A DNA stretch of 64,000 bases. Source: Woeseiaceae bacterium (lineage in GTDB: Bacteria > Pseudomonadota > Gammaproteobacteria > Steroidobacterales > Woeseiaceae). The stretch is taken from NCBI GenBank assembly GCA_030066735.1, contig JASJBB010000005.1, forward strand, positions 43,740 to 107,739, written 5' to 3'. The position numbers and the translations under genes were made by a program. Below the pieces are notes generated by a model. That model saw only the letters and a list, made by a program, of their open reading frames with translations. It was not told the origin of the DNA and did not search any database. Positions within the stretch are counted from its first letter, which is position 1; each line of letters starts with the position of its first letter. Shown piece by piece: positions 49,243-58,333 of the stretch.

Positions 49243-49309
49243 GAAAGGCATCGCGCTGTCGGCAGGTTGTTTTTTCATCAAGAAGTCGCATGCACCTGGC
49301 CCAGGCTAA
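49220..49309 (+). CDS. possible 29-residue small ORF overlapping two genes
   Basis: ATG 49220 has GGGGAGAA just upstream and opens a 29-codon frame (MEIFAKVKKGIALSAGCFFI, then KKSHAPGPG). It overlaps the end of the DUF2784 gene by 23 bases and the start of the DUF3291 gene by 20. The ribosome site is better than that of the DUF3291 start. It could be a coupling device like that at 46471, or a small cationic membrane-active peptide. The gene is too short to test by composition. Confidence 0.4.
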   Translation: MEIFAKVKKGIALSAGCFFIKKSHAPGPG

Positions 49310-49730
49310 CGTCGCCAGGATGCGGGCGCCCTATGACGACCCGCTGATGGCCGATTTCAAGGCACAACTCGATATCGTGAATGCCACGGCCGACGCCGCG
49401 CCGGGCTTCGTGTGGCGATTCGTCGAGGATGACGAGGACGGCCCCGAAATTGCCCGGGTTTTCGGCGCCGACAACGTGCTGTTCAATCTCTCGGTCTGGG
49501 AGTCGATCGGCGCGCTGGAGACCTGGGTCTACAGCGGCAAGCATCTCGACGTGGTGCGCAAGCGCACGAAATGGTTCGAGAAATCCGCGCGCTCGCCGAT
49601 GGTCCTGTGGTGGGTCGACGACGGCCACATCCCCACAATCGAAGAGGCCGGCAGCCGCTTCGAGGTGCTATGGAGAAATGGCCCCTCGCCGGGGGCGTTT
49701 ACGTTCGCAACGCGATTCGAGACCACCTAG
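49290..49730 (+). CDS. DUF3291-family protein
   Basis: A 146-residue soluble protein of the dimeric alpha/beta-barrel type: MHLAQANVARMRAPYDDP, VWRFVEDDEDG, NLSVWESIGALETWVYSGKH and VLWWVDDGHIPTIEEAGSRF are family features of DUF3291, related to antibiotic-monooxygenase-like folds. No reaction is established. ATG 49290 lacks a strong ribosome site and lies inside the 29-residue ORF. It ends five bases before the convergent rho stop. Confidence 0.85.
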   Translation: MHLAQANVARMRAPYDDPLMADFKAQLDIVNATADAAPGFVWRFVEDDEDGPEIARVFGADNVLFNLSVWESIGALETWVYSGKHLDVVRKRTKWFEKSARSPMVLWWVDDGHIPTIEEAGSRFEVLWRNGPSPGAFTFATRFETT

Positions 49731-49735
49731 AAGTC

Positions 49736-51160
49736 TTACTTCTTCATCGCCTCGAAGAACTGCGAGTTGGTCTTGGTGTCCTGCATCTTGTTGAGCAGGA
49801 ACTCCACCGCGGCGAGCTCGTCCATCGGGTGCAGGACCTTGCGCAGGACCCACATCTTCTGCAGCTCGGCGGGGTCGGTCAGCAACTCTTCCTTGCGGGT
49901 GCCGGAACGGTTGATGTTGATGGCCGGGAAGACACGCTTTTCGGCAATGCGGCGATCCAGGTGGATCTCCATGTTGCCCGTGCCCTTGAATTCCTCGTAA
50001 ATGACCTCGTCCATCTTCGATCCGGTATCGACCAGCGCCGTCGCGAGGATTGTCAGGCTGCCGCCCTCCTCGATATTGCGCGCCGCGCCGAAAAAGCGCT
50101 TCGGCCGGTGCAGTGCGTTCGCATCCACACCGCCCGTCAGGACTTTGCCCGATGACGGTACAACCGTGTTGTAAGCACGCGCCAGGCGTGTGATCGAATC
50201 GAGCAGGATCACGACGTCGCGCTTGTGCTCGACGAGGCGCTTGGCCTTCTCGATGACCATCTCGGCTACCTGCACGTGGCGGCTGGCGGGTTCGTCAAAC
50301 GTCGACGACACGACCTCGCCGCGCACGGTGCGCTCCATCTCGGTGACTTCCTCGGGCCGCTCGTCGATGAGCAGCACGATCATGTCGACCTCGGGCGAGT
50401 TGGCGGCGATGGCCGACGCGATGTTCTGCAGCAGGATCGTCTTACCGGCTTTGGGCGGGGAGACGATCAGGCCGCGCTGGCCCTTGCCGATCGGCGCCAC
50501 CATGTCGATGATGCGCGCGGTCAGGTCTTCGGTGCTGCCCGTGCCTTGCTCGAGCTTCAGGCGCTCCGTCGGGAACAGCGGCGTCAGGTTTTCGAACAGG
50601 ACCTTCGTGCGCGCATTCTCGGGCGAGTCGTGGTTGATCTGCCCGACTTTCAGCAACGCGAAATAGCGCTCGCCGTCCTTCGGCGGACGAATCAGGCCCG
50701 AGACCGTGTCGCCAGTGCGCAATGCGAAGCGGCGGATCTGGCTGGGGCTGACGTAGATGTCGTCCGGTCCCGCCAGGTACGAGCCGTCCGAGGAGCGCAG
50801 GAAGCCGAAACCGTCCTGCAGGATCTCGAGAACGCCGTCGCCGTAGATGTCTTCACCATTGTCGGCATGCGCCTTGAGGATGGAAAAGATCATCTCCTGC
50901 TTGCGCTGGCGGGCGAGGCCCTCGAGCCCCAGCTCTTCGCCGAGCGTGACAAGATCGGCAGCCGGCCGACTCTTGAGGTCGGTCAGGCTCATCGCGTTCT
51001 TGCTGGCTTCCAGCTGCTCGGGCGGAATTACCTCGATATTCCCGTCATCGGGGAACTCGGTATGCTGTGGCCGCCTGCGACGACGGCGATTGCCGCCTTT
51101 ACTTTTGTTGCCGGACTTTTGTGGCCGGCTTTTTGCTTGATTACCCAAGTATCCTCTCAC
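49736..51160 (-). CDS. rho: transcription termination factor Rho with basic N-terminal extension
   Basis: Rho is the hexameric RNA helicase that ends untranslated transcripts. The core is canonical: [37 protein letters not shown] (RNA-binding cold-shock-like domain), Walker [16 protein letters not shown], Walker [17 protein letters not shown], and the Q/R loops. About 56 residues precede the usual Met: [20 protein letters not shown] and a GNRRRRRRP tract. The GTG start overlaps the trxA stop (GTGA), so the extension is probably translated by coupling. trxA-rho is a conserved pair. Confidence 0.96.
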   Translation of the reverse strand: MRGYLGNQAKSRPQKSGNKSKGGNRRRRRRPQHTEFPDDGNIEVIPPEQLEASKNAMSLTDLKSRPAADLVTLGEELGLEGLARQRKQEMIFSILKAHADNGEDIYGDGVLEILQDGFGFLRSSDGSYLAGPDDIYVSPSQIRRFALRTGDTVSGLIRPPKDGERYFALLKVGQINHDSPENARTKVLFENLTPLFPTERLKLEQGTGSTEDLTARIIDMVAPIGKGQRGLIVSPPKAGKTILLQNIASAIAANSPEVDMIVLLIDERPEEVTEMERTVRGEVVSSTFDEPASRHVQVAEMVIEKAKRLVEHKRDVVILLDSITRLARAYNTVVPSSGKVLTGGVDANALHRPKRFFGAARNIEEGGSLTILATALVDTGSKMDEVIYEEFKGTGNMEIHLDRRIAEKRVFPAININRSGTRKEELLTDPAELQKMWVLRKVLHPMDELAAVEFLLNKMQDTKTNSQFFEAMKK

Positions 51161-51483
51161 AGATTAGAGTCCAGGAATTCAGTCAGCTGCGACTTGGAAA
51201 ACGCGCCGACCTTTTGCGCCTGTACGGCGCCGTCTTTGAATAGCATCAGGGTCGGAATGCTGCGAATGCCGAATTTGGCCGCAACATTCTGGCTTTCGTC
51301 GACGTTTAGCTTGACCACCGCCAGTTTGTCGGCGTACTCGGTCGCTGCCTCGTCGATGAACGGTGCAATCATCTTGCATGGGCCGCACCACTCCGCCCAG
51401 AAGTCGACAAGCACCGGCTTGTCGGAATTAACGACGTCAGCATCGAAATTGCTGTCATTGGTGTGCACGATATTGTCGCTCAC
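51157..51483 (-). CDS. trxA: thioredoxin 1
   Basis: TrxA is the main cytoplasmic dithiol reductant and donor to MsrA. The 108-residue product has [17 protein letters not shown] with the CGPC active site, and [13 protein letters not shown] with the cis-Pro. It is upstream of rho with a four-base overlap and divergent from rhlB, as in E. coli. The 231 bases to rhlB hold no gene; promoters for both must lie there, but I could not place them. Confidence 0.98.
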   Translation of the reverse strand: MSDNIVHTNDSNFDADVVNSDKPVLVDFWAEWCGPCKMIAPFIDEAATEYADKLAVVKLNVDESQNVAAKFGIRSIPTLMLFKDGAVQAQKVGAFSKSQLTEFLDSNL

Positions 51484-51714
51484 CGGCTACTACCTCCAAT
51501 TGAATACGGATATTTATCTGTAAAAATGGATGACGCTGCCTTCTCTATAAGGCAATATGTCGCAGCTTTATGGCCGACTGTCCGGCTTCTATGACGAATC
51601 GATGAATGCGAAACTGGCGGGTGCGACGGCTTGTCGCGTCGAATTAAACCCAATTTCACCGCTTCACGCGCCATTTTGCAAGCACTAAATGCACTTTTTT
51701 AAAGCCCCCAGATT

Positions 51715-52995
51715 ATGGCCGATAACCATCTGAGCGACCTCAGGTTTGACTCTCTAACGCTGCACGACAACGTTCGGGCAGGTATCCGCGACGCAGGCTT
51801 CGAGTTCTGCACGCCGATCCAGGCATCGACCCTGCCGATTGCCCTCGAACCGCGCGACGTCGCGGGCCAGGCGCAGACGGGCACCGGCAAGACTGCCGCA
51901 TTTCTGATCGCCACGTTCCAGAAATTGCTTGCGTCTACCCCGGACCCCGAGCAACCGAAACAGCCGCGCGCGTTCATGCTCGCGCCGACGCGGGAACTGG
52001 CCATGCAGATCGCGAAAGACGGCGAACTGCTGGGCAAGCACACCGGTTTCAAGATCGGGCTCGCCTATGGCGGCACCGACTATGAAAAGCAACGGCGTAC
52101 GATCGAGGACGGCATCGACATCCTGATCGGCACACCGGGCAGAATCATCGACTACTTCAAACAGGGCGTTTTCAAGCTGAACCAGGTTGAGGTCGCAGTA
52201 TTGGATGAAGCCGACCGCATGTTCGACCTCGGCTTTATCAAGGACATTCGTTACCTGCTGCGGCGACTGCCGCCCCCCGACCAGCGGCTCAACATGCTGT
52301 TCTCCGCCACGCTGTCCCATCGTGTCATGGAACTCGCGTTCGAGCACATGAACGAGCCCGAACTCGTGCGCATCGAGCCCGACAAGGTCACGGCCGACCG
52401 CGTGCGCCAGGCCATCTTTTTCCCGTCGAACGAAGAAAAGCTGCCGCTGCTGGTCGGGCTGATTCGCGAAATGGGAGCGGGCCGCATCATGGTGTTCGTC
52501 AACATGAAGCGGGACGCCGAGCGTGTCGAAGCGACGCTCGAGGCCAATGGCGTGCACGCCAAGGCAATCTCGGGCGACGTGCCGCAGAAGAAGCGCCAGC
52601 GCCTGTTGCTGGATTTTCAGAGCGGCAACCTGCAGGTTCTGATCGGCACTGACGTCGCATCCCGCGGCCTGCACATTCCCGACGTGCAGTACGTCATCAA
52701 CTACGACTTGCCGCAGGATGCGGAAGATTACGTCCATCGCATCGGCCGTACCGCGCGTGCCGGCGCCTCGGGCGACGCGCTGAGCTTCGGCTGCGAATCC
52801 TACGCAATGTCGCTGCCCGATATCGAGGATTACATCGGTCACAAGATCCCGGTCGCGAGCTACGACCCTGCAATGCTGCCCGAACTTGTCAGGCCGCCAC
52901 GCAAGGAGCGCAAAGCCCGCAAGCCGGGTCCGCAGCGCAAGCGGTCCGGAAAACGGCGTCCTCCCCGGCGTCCGCGGGGTCCGAAAAAGGACTAA
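51715..52995 (+). CDS. rhlB: ATP-dependent RNA helicase RhlB (DEAD box)
   Basis: RhlB unwinds structured mRNA for the degradosome. The 426-residue protein has the Q motif (FEFCTPIQASTLP), Walker A AQTGTGKTAAF, DEAD (VLDEADRMFDLGF), SAT (LFSATLSHRVM) and HRIGRTARAG. A basic tail (RPPRKERKARKPGPQRKRSGKRRPPRRPRG is Arg/Lys-rich over its last 35 residues) replaces a folded C-terminus. Position opposite trxA-rho supports rhlB over other DEAD paralogues. A conserved-loop hairpin starts 12 bases after the stop. Confidence 0.93.
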   Translation: MADNHLSDLRFDSLTLHDNVRAGIRDAGFEFCTPIQASTLPIALEPRDVAGQAQTGTGKTAAFLIATFQKLLASTPDPEQPKQPRAFMLAPTRELAMQIAKDGELLGKHTGFKIGLAYGGTDYEKQRRTIEDGIDILIGTPGRIIDYFKQGVFKLNQVEVAVLDEADRMFDLGFIKDIRYLLRRLPPPDQRLNMLFSATLSHRVMELAFEHMNEPELVRIEPDKVTADRVRQAIFFPSNEEKLPLLVGLIREMGAGRIMVFVNMKRDAERVEATLEANGVHAKAISGDVPQKKRQRLLLDFQSGNLQVLIGTDVASRGLHIPDVQYVINYDLPQDAEDYVHRIGRTARAGASGDALSFGCESYAMSLPDIEDYIGHKIPVASYDPAMLPELVRPPRKERKARKPGPQRKRSGKRRPPRRPRGPKKD

Positions 52996-53006
52996 CTCGC
53001 GGGCGC

Positions 53007-53075
53007 GGGCCGGAAGGTGTTTACCTTCATGGCTCGCTGCGCTGCGCTTTACTTCCGGTAAACACCTTCCGGCCC
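53007..53075 (-). repeat. conserved-loop/variable-stem hairpin element, copy B
   Basis: A perfect 19-base-pair stem (arms 53007-53025 and 53057-53075) encloses a 31-base loop. On the minus strand the loop contains GTAAAGCGCAGC-GCA-GCGAGCCATGA and differs from copy D in a single base. The stem has no similarity to the other copies. It fills the gap between the convergent rhlB and YrfG-like genes. No T-run follows on either strand. Confidence 0.9.
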
Positions 53076-53079
53076 ACGC

Positions 53080-53742
53080 TCAAACTAGTTCGCGAACCCC
53101 GGCAACGCCGGGGAACTCGCCGTTGTCCCGCACCGGTTCGGTCGTGTCAGGTTCCGTTATTACGACCGATTGGCGGATGCCAAACTCGACCGCGCTGCGC
53201 AAGACGGGGACCGTGTCGTCGACGAATACCGTGGTCTCCGGGTCGAAGCCCTCCTCCTCGCGCAGCGCGTGCCAGAACGCCTGCGTTTCCTTGGCGTGCC
53301 CGTACGTGTGGGAACTGTGGATGCCGTCGAAATACTCGCCGAAACCGAGCCTGTCGTTCTTCAGGTTCAGCGTATCCGGGTGCGAGTTGGTGACAAGCAG
53401 CACCCGTACGTCGGTCGCGCGCACGGTTTCGAGGAAGGCCTGCGCGCCGGGCAGGTAGACGATTCGATGATGCACCTCGCGGTGCAGCTCCAGCACGTCA
53501 AATCCCAGGCGCTCGCTCCAGTGGTCGAGGCAATACCACTCCAGGTCTCCCTGTATCGCCATGTACTTGGCATACAGCCGGTCGCGCGCCACCCGGTACT
53601 CGAGATCGTTGTGTTCGGCGTAGCGGCCGACGACCAGCTCTTTCCAGACGTAAGTATCGAAGGCAAGGTCGAGGATCGTGCCGTCCATGTCGAGCATGAG
53701 CGTCCGGCACCCGGATACGGCCGTTTTGGGATCGAATGTCAC
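53080..53742 (-). CDS. yrfG: HAD-family GMP/IMP nucleotidase (YrfG-like)
   Basis: A 220-residue HAD hydrolase: motif I LMLDMDGTILDLAFD, motif II LLVTNSHPDTL, motif III Lys in HAKETQAFW, motif IV FVDDTVPVL. The N-terminal wording and RYAEHNDLEYRVARDRLY, LEWYCLDHWSERLG match YrfG, a nucleotidase acting on GMP and IMP in E. coli. The gene is convergent with rhlB and divergent from cysQ, with 41 bases between starts. Activity on the same substrates is inferred. Confidence 0.85.
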   Translation of the reverse strand: MTFDPKTAVSGCRTLMLDMDGTILDLAFDTYVWKELVVGRYAEHNDLEYRVARDRLYAKYMAIQGDLEWYCLDHWSERLGFDVLELHREVHHRIVYLPGAQAFLETVRATDVRVLLVTNSHPDTLNLKNDRLGFGEYFDGIHSSHTYGHAKETQAFWHALREEEGFDPETTVFVDDTVPVLRSAVEFGIRQSVVITEPDTTEPVRDNGEFPGVAGVRELV

Positions 53743-53783
53743 TGTTTTATACTTCGCGGCCCCGCTGGTGACCGGATACTGGT

Positions 53784-54584
53784 ATGAACCTCAAGGATAT
53801 GATCAACCCGATCGTCGATCTCGCGATCGCGGCCGGCCATGCAATTCTCGAAGTCTACGCGACCGACTTCGACGTTCAAGAAAAAGGTGACGAATCACCG
53901 CTGACGCAGGCTGATCTCGCCTCTCATCGCCGTATCGTTGCGGGACTGCGCGAGCTGACGCCCGACATTCCGATAATCTCGGAAGAAGAAGGTCTGCCGG
54001 CATTCGCCGAACGCGGCCAGTGGCAACGCTACTGGCTGATCGACCCGCTCGACGGGACCAAAGAGTTCGTCAATCGCAACGGCGAGTTCACGGTGAACAT
54101 CGCGTTCATCGACAACGGCCGGCCGTTGCTTGGCGTCGTCCACGTCCCCGTGCAGGAAAAGACCTACGTCGGCTGCGAGGGTCACGGCTCGGAGCTGCGC
54201 GCAGACGGCGGCACCACGGCGATCAGCGTTGCCGAGGCCAGCCACAGCCCGGTACGCATCGTCGGCAGCCGCTCGCACCGCGGCTCCAGCCTGGATGCCT
54301 TCCTCGAGCAGGTGGGCGGAGCGGACATGGTGCCGATGGGAAGTTCGCTCAAGTTCTGCGTTGTTGCCGAAGGCGGCGCCGACATCTACCCGCGCCTCGG
54401 CCCGACGTCGGAATGGGACACGGCGGCCGCGCAGGCCGTCGTCGAACAGGCGGGCGGCAAGGTCCTGGAGCTCGACGGTAAGCCGTTGTCTTATAACCAG
54501 AAAGAAGACATCCTGAACCCGTTCTTCATCGTCATCGGCGCCGCGGACAGGGACTGGCTGGCGCTGCTCGCGAACGGCGAGTAG
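53784..54584 (+). CDS. cysQ: 3'(2'),5'-bisphosphate nucleotidase CysQ
   Basis: CysQ removes the 3'-phosphate from PAP/PAPS, preventing toxic build-up during sulfate assimilation. The 266-residue inositol-monophosphatase-fold enzyme has ISEEEGLPAF, the metal motif LIDPLDGTKEFVNRNGEFTV and the second motif TSEWDTAAAQAVVEQAGG. Length is normal. A DUF465 gene follows 11 bases later. Confidence 0.95.
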   Translation: MNLKDMINPIVDLAIAAGHAILEVYATDFDVQEKGDESPLTQADLASHRRIVAGLRELTPDIPIISEEEGLPAFAERGQWQRYWLIDPLDGTKEFVNRNGEFTVNIAFIDNGRPLLGVVHVPVQEKTYVGCEGHGSELRADGGTTAISVAEASHSPVRIVGSRSHRGSSLDAFLEQVGGADMVPMGSSLKFCVVAEGGADIYPRLGPTSEWDTAAAQAVVEQAGGKVLELDGKPLSYNQKEDILNPFFIVIGAADRDWLALLANGE

Positions 54585-54595
54585 CATGGTAGAAA

Positions 54596-54811
54596 ATGAC
54601 CGACAAAGTCGATACAGAATCTTTCAAGAATCTCGAGCGCCTGCGTGAGCTGCGAGTCAGCCATCGTGATCTCGACTACCTGATCGACCGCCTGCAGCAT
54701 GACCCGATGGTCGACCAGCTGCGCATCCGTCGGCTCAAGAAGCGCAAACTGCTCATCAAGGACATGATCGCCGCGCTCGAAAGCGAGCTGATTCCGGACC
54801 TTGATGCCTGA
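54596..54811 (+). CDS. DUF465 (YdcH-like) small protein
   Basis: A 71-residue, highly charged helical protein: NLERLRELRVSHRDLDYLID and LRIRRLKKRKLLIKDMIAAL are typical of YdcH/DUF465, predicted to be a helical hairpin. Function is unknown. It is probably cotranscribed with cysQ. Copy C of the conserved-loop hairpin begins eight bases after its stop. Confidence 0.85.
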   Translation: MTDKVDTESFKNLERLRELRVSHRDLDYLIDRLQHDPMVDQLRIRRLKKRKLLIKDMIAALESELIPDLDA

Positions 54812-54818
54812 CCTGTTG

Positions 54819-54895
54819 CGGCGGTCCTGAGGGTGCTCAACCTCATGGCTCGCGTTGCTGCGCTTTACTTCGGCTGAACACCCTCAGGACCGCCG
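54819..54895 (-). repeat. conserved-loop/variable-stem hairpin element, copy C
   Basis: Arms 54819-54839 and 54875-54895 pair over 21 positions with one exception, which is a G-T pair on the minus strand. The 35-base loop carries, on the minus strand, GTAAAGCGCAGC-AAC-GCGAGCCATGA. The right arm codes the last residues of trhO (GPEGVQPK), and the TAA inside the core is the trhO stop codon. Confidence 0.9.
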
Positions 54896-55806
54896 GACCC
54901 TGCATCGGGACCAATGTGCGAGTCTCCTCGCCTGCGAGCGAGCTCGATCTGTTTCGCGCGTTCCTCCAGACGGGCGGCGCGGTCCTCGTCGAGCTCACCA
55001 ACGCACTTCGAGCAGGAGATGCCCTCTTTGTAATCGGGTGACGCCAGGTCCTCGGTGCTCAACGGCCGACGGCAGGCGTGGCACTGCACGTAGCCACCCT
55101 CGGCCAGGTCGCGGTCGACGGCAACGCGGGTATCGAACACGAAACACTCGCCATCCCAGCGATTGTCCCCGGCCGGCATCTCCTCGAGATAACGCAGGAT
55201 GCCGCCTTGCAGGTGATAGACCTCGTCGAAGCCGAGCTCCAGCATCAGCGCGGTCGCCTTTTCGCAGCGGATGCCGCCCGTGCAGAACATGGCCAGCGGC
55301 CGGTCTCGAGACTCGGCGGCGAGCTTCTGTGCAAACTCCGGAAACTCCCGAAAACTGTCGGTTTCGGGGTCGATGGCGTTGGGGAAAGTCCCCACCTCGT
55401 ACTCATAATGGTTGCGCGTGTCGATGACGAGCACGTTGGGGTCCTCGATCAGCCGGTTCCACTGGTCGCCGGACACGTAGGTTCCGGTTTTGCGGTGCGG
55501 CAGGATATCGGGACGACCGAGCGTGACGATTTCTTTTTTCAGGCGCACTCGCATGCGACGGAACGGCGGCTCCGTCACGTCGTTCCAGCGCGCCTCGATG
55601 GGTTCGGCCAGGTCCAGGCGTTCTTCGATCCAGGCGAACAGCTGGCGAATGCACGACTCCTCGCCGGTGACCGAGCCATTAAAGCCCTCGGCGGCCACCA
55701 GGATCGTACCGAGCAGCTCGCGCTCCTCGCAGACAGACTGCAGCGCGACGCGAAAACCGGCAGGGTCTTCGAGATCCAGAAAACGATAGAACGATGCGAC
55801 TTTCAC
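54865..55806 (-). CDS. trhO: tRNA uridine(34) hydroxylase, rhodanese-type
   Basis: TrhO (YceA) hydroxylates U34 of certain tRNAs at the wobble base. The 313-residue protein has an N-terminal acylphosphatase-like domain (LLGTILVAAEGFNGSVTG), a rhodanese domain with active-site Cys in MFCTGGIRCEKATALML, LQGGILRYLEE and a C-terminal Cys-rich zinc-like segment (CHACRRPLS, CSKCVGE). The last about ten residues are encoded by the hairpin arm of repeat copy C and look like a recent extension. Its ATG overlaps the plsB stop (ATGA). Confidence 0.94.
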   Translation of the reverse strand: MKVASFYRFLDLEDPAGFRVALQSVCEERELLGTILVAAEGFNGSVTGEESCIRQLFAWIEERLDLAEPIEARWNDVTEPPFRRMRVRLKKEIVTLGRPDILPHRKTGTYVSGDQWNRLIEDPNVLVIDTRNHYEYEVGTFPNAIDPETDSFREFPEFAQKLAAESRDRPLAMFCTGGIRCEKATALMLELGFDEVYHLQGGILRYLEEMPAGDNRWDGECFVFDTRVAVDRDLAEGGYVQCHACRRPLSTEDLASPDYKEGISCSKCVGELDEDRAARLEERAKQIELARRRGDSHIGPDAGSGGPEGVQPK

Positions 55807-58292
55807 TGGTCCAACTGATCCTCGGCTACCGTCAGCGACAGGATACTGTGGCGAATCTGCTCGCCGAGGACGAGACGCGCGTCGGTACCGATATCGACGA
55901 TGTCATCGTCGAACTCCAGCAGACCATCCTCGTTGCGCCGTAACACGTCCTGTTCCTGCAGTTTACGAATGAAATCGTGAAACAGCGTTTTATTGAAAAA
56001 GTCCGGGGAATGCAATTCGTAGATCATCGACAGTCGCTCGGCGCTGAGCTGGCACATCTGCTCCAGCCGCGCCCGTGTCAGCGTGCCACTGCCGTGCTGC
56101 ACCAGGATCGCGATCACGAGATAGAAACGTTGCAGCATGGGCACCATGGACTGGCCCAGCATCATCAGCTGGTAGGCGTCGGCCGAGCCCGCACGCGGAC
56201 GCTCCAGCACCCGGCGGCGCTTGTGCCGGATCAGCAGGCCTTGCGCAACCAGTGCGTCGACGGCGTCTCGCGTGACATCATCGATCTCGTCCTCGGGCCA
56301 CTGGAGACAAAGCTCCTTGCGCATGAACGGGTAAATCAGGCGAATCAGCCGCTGCAGCTCGGCGAGGGGCAGCTCGCGGCCCTGGATAAAACAGCACGCG
56401 ACGGACGCCGGCACGGCGAGCAGGTGCAATATGTTGTTGCGGAAGTAGGTGAGCAGGACGGCCGTGCTTTCGGTCATGTGGATCACGTCGCCCATCGGGT
56501 GTGACGTGCGGCTGATTGCATTGAGCTTTTCGCCATGCGCGATGATCTCGTCCGGGCTCCAGTCCGGCACCGTCACCGAGTCGGAGTAGTGGAAGTTCCG
56601 CAACAGGTCCAGGCTCAGCTGCAGCTGTCCGCGCAGTTCCGCGGCGCCGATGGTCTGCTTGGGCGTGGCAAGCAGGACATAGGCGAGCAGGCTGATCGGC
56701 GTTACCGCGGCGGCCGCGTTGATGCCGGCCATGATCTCGCCACCGAGCTTTTCGACGACCTCATTGAGCCACGGCGGCCGTTCGCCATTGCCGCTGGGCA
56801 GGTTGCGCCAGTCCGGTTGCACGGTATCCAGCATATGGTCGAGCTCGATCGGCTCGCCGATATTGACGTACACCCGACCGAAGTTCTCGCGCAGGGATTT
56901 GATCGACTGCACAAGCCCCAGCAGGGACTCCTTGCGCTTTTCGGCGCCGCCCAGCTCGCTGATGAAAGAGCCGCCCTCGATGAGCTTCTCGTAGCCGAAG
57001 TACACGGGCACGAACACCACGGGGCGCCGGGGATTCTGGATGTAAGACCCGACCGTCATGGCGAGCATGCCGCCCTTCGGCGACAACAGCCGACCCGTGC
57101 GACTGCGGCCACCCTCGACGAAATACTCGATCGTGTAACCACGAGTCAGCAGTTGATTCAGGTAAGCATCGAACACGGCTGCGTACAGCCGGTTGCCGCG
57201 AAAGCTGCGGCGCAGGAAGAACGCTCCGCCACGCCGCAGGATCGGGCCGACGATCGGCATGTTCAGATTGATACCCGCCGCGATATGCGGCAATTGCACG
57301 CTCTGTTCGTAGCAAATGTAGCTGAGCAACAGGTAATCGAAGTGGCTGCGGTGGCAGGGCACGTACACGACGACCTTTTCCTTGGCCACCTCTCGCAGTC
57401 GCTCGGTATGGCCCAGCTCGATGCCGTCGTAGATCTGGTTCCACAACCTGCGCAGGATGCGCACGGCGATACGGATAGCCGGCCACGAAATGTCAGCCGC
57501 AATCTCCATCACGTACTTCTGCACCCTGCGCTCGGCGGCGGCGAGCTTCTTCGGATCGTCCCCGGCTTCCGCCTCGATGACGCGCCTGACATTCGGCGAC
57601 AATGCCACGAGCCTCGCGATTCTTCGCCGGTTGGACAGGTCCGGGCCGACGGTTGCGGTCCGCCGCTTGCGGAAGTGCACGCGCAGGATGCGAGAGACCT
57701 TGCGGAAGGCTATGTCGGCCGTGAGTTTTTCCTGGATGATCGAGTTGAGCGGCAGTGCGTGGCTAAACCACATCAGCGTATTGCGGCCGTGCAGCAGCGT
57801 GGCGAAAAACTTGCGTGTGCGGCTTGCGACATCCCAGTTCTCGGCAAAGAACAACTTGAATGCAGAGTCTTCACGGTCGGGAGATCGCCCCCAGTAGATG
57901 GCGACGGGAACAAGCTGCAGGTCCTCCGCACTGCCGTCGCCTGCCTCGACCAGGCTGCGCAGCCGTCGCGACCCGCCGGTTACGGGCCGCCGGAACAGGA
58001 AGCCCTTGAAAGGCCGCAGCACAACGAGACGTCTCGAAAAGCGCTTGCCACAGTATTCGAAAGATTCTCGCGGCGATGGCAGCCCGTGCCGCGCGCAGGC
58101 GCGCTCGAGGGCCAGTATGTCAGCGAGGCCGCCGGTCTCGAGGACATAGCAGATCTGCGCGTCCGTATCGGCGTACAGCTCGGCCGGCGAATCCGGCTGC
58201 ACGGTCGGCCGCGCCCAGAGCGAGAACACCTTGCCGGCCAGCCAGTAGAGGGGCCGGAAGATGAACCGGGCGATGTCCATCAGCCAGATCAT
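55803..58292 (-). CDS. plsB: glycerol-3-phosphate 1-O-acyltransferase PlsB
   Basis: PlsB acylates position 1 of glycerol-3-phosphate with acyl-CoA/ACP at the inner membrane, beginning phospholipid synthesis. The 829-residue protein has the acyltransferase blocks YVPCHRSHFDYLLLSY (HX4D), GGAFFLRRSFRGNRLY, YFVEGGRSRTGRLLSPKGGML and PVVFVPVYFGYEKLIEGGSF. Two N-terminal start options exist (M1 and M5). trhO is coupled downstream by ATGA. Confidence 0.97.
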   Translation of the reverse strand: MIWLMDIARFIFRPLYWLAGKVFSLWARPTVQPDSPAELYADTDAQICYVLETGGLADILALERACARHGLPSPRESFEYCGKRFSRRLVVLRPFKGFLFRRPVTGGSRRLRSLVEAGDGSAEDLQLVPVAIYWGRSPDREDSAFKLFFAENWDVASRTRKFFATLLHGRNTLMWFSHALPLNSIIQEKLTADIAFRKVSRILRVHFRKRRTATVGPDLSNRRRIARLVALSPNVRRVIEAEAGDDPKKLAAAERRVQKYVMEIAADISWPAIRIAVRILRRLWNQIYDGIELGHTERLREVAKEKVVVYVPCHRSHFDYLLLSYICYEQSVQLPHIAAGINLNMPIVGPILRRGGAFFLRRSFRGNRLYAAVFDAYLNQLLTRGYTIEYFVEGGRSRTGRLLSPKGGMLAMTVGSYIQNPRRPVVFVPVYFGYEKLIEGGSFISELGGAEKRKESLLGLVQSIKSLRENFGRVYVNIGEPIELDHMLDTVQPDWRNLPSGNGERPPWLNEVVEKLGGEIMAGINAAAAVTPISLLAYVLLATPKQTIGAAELRGQLQLSLDLLRNFHYSDSVTVPDWSPDEIIAHGEKLNAISRTSHPMGDVIHMTESTAVLLTYFRNNILHLLAVPASVACCFIQGRELPLAELQRLIRLIYPFMRKELCLQWPEDEIDDVTRDAVDALVAQGLLIRHKRRRVLERPRAGSADAYQLMMLGQSMVPMLQRFYLVIAILVQHGSGTLTRARLEQMCQLSAERLSMIYELHSPDFFNKTLFHDFIRKLQEQDVLRRNEDGLLEFDDDIVDIGTDARLVLGEQIRHSILSLTVAEDQLDQ

Positions 58293-58333
58293 GGGGTCAG
58301 TTGCGGCCGGGGCCGCTCTCAGAATTCAGCGTG

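Noticed and set aside
53007-53075. Interpretation of the long hairpin as an ordinary bidirectional terminator
   Set aside because: The 31-base loop is too large, no T-run follows on either strand, and the loop is conserved at three other loci while the stem is not.
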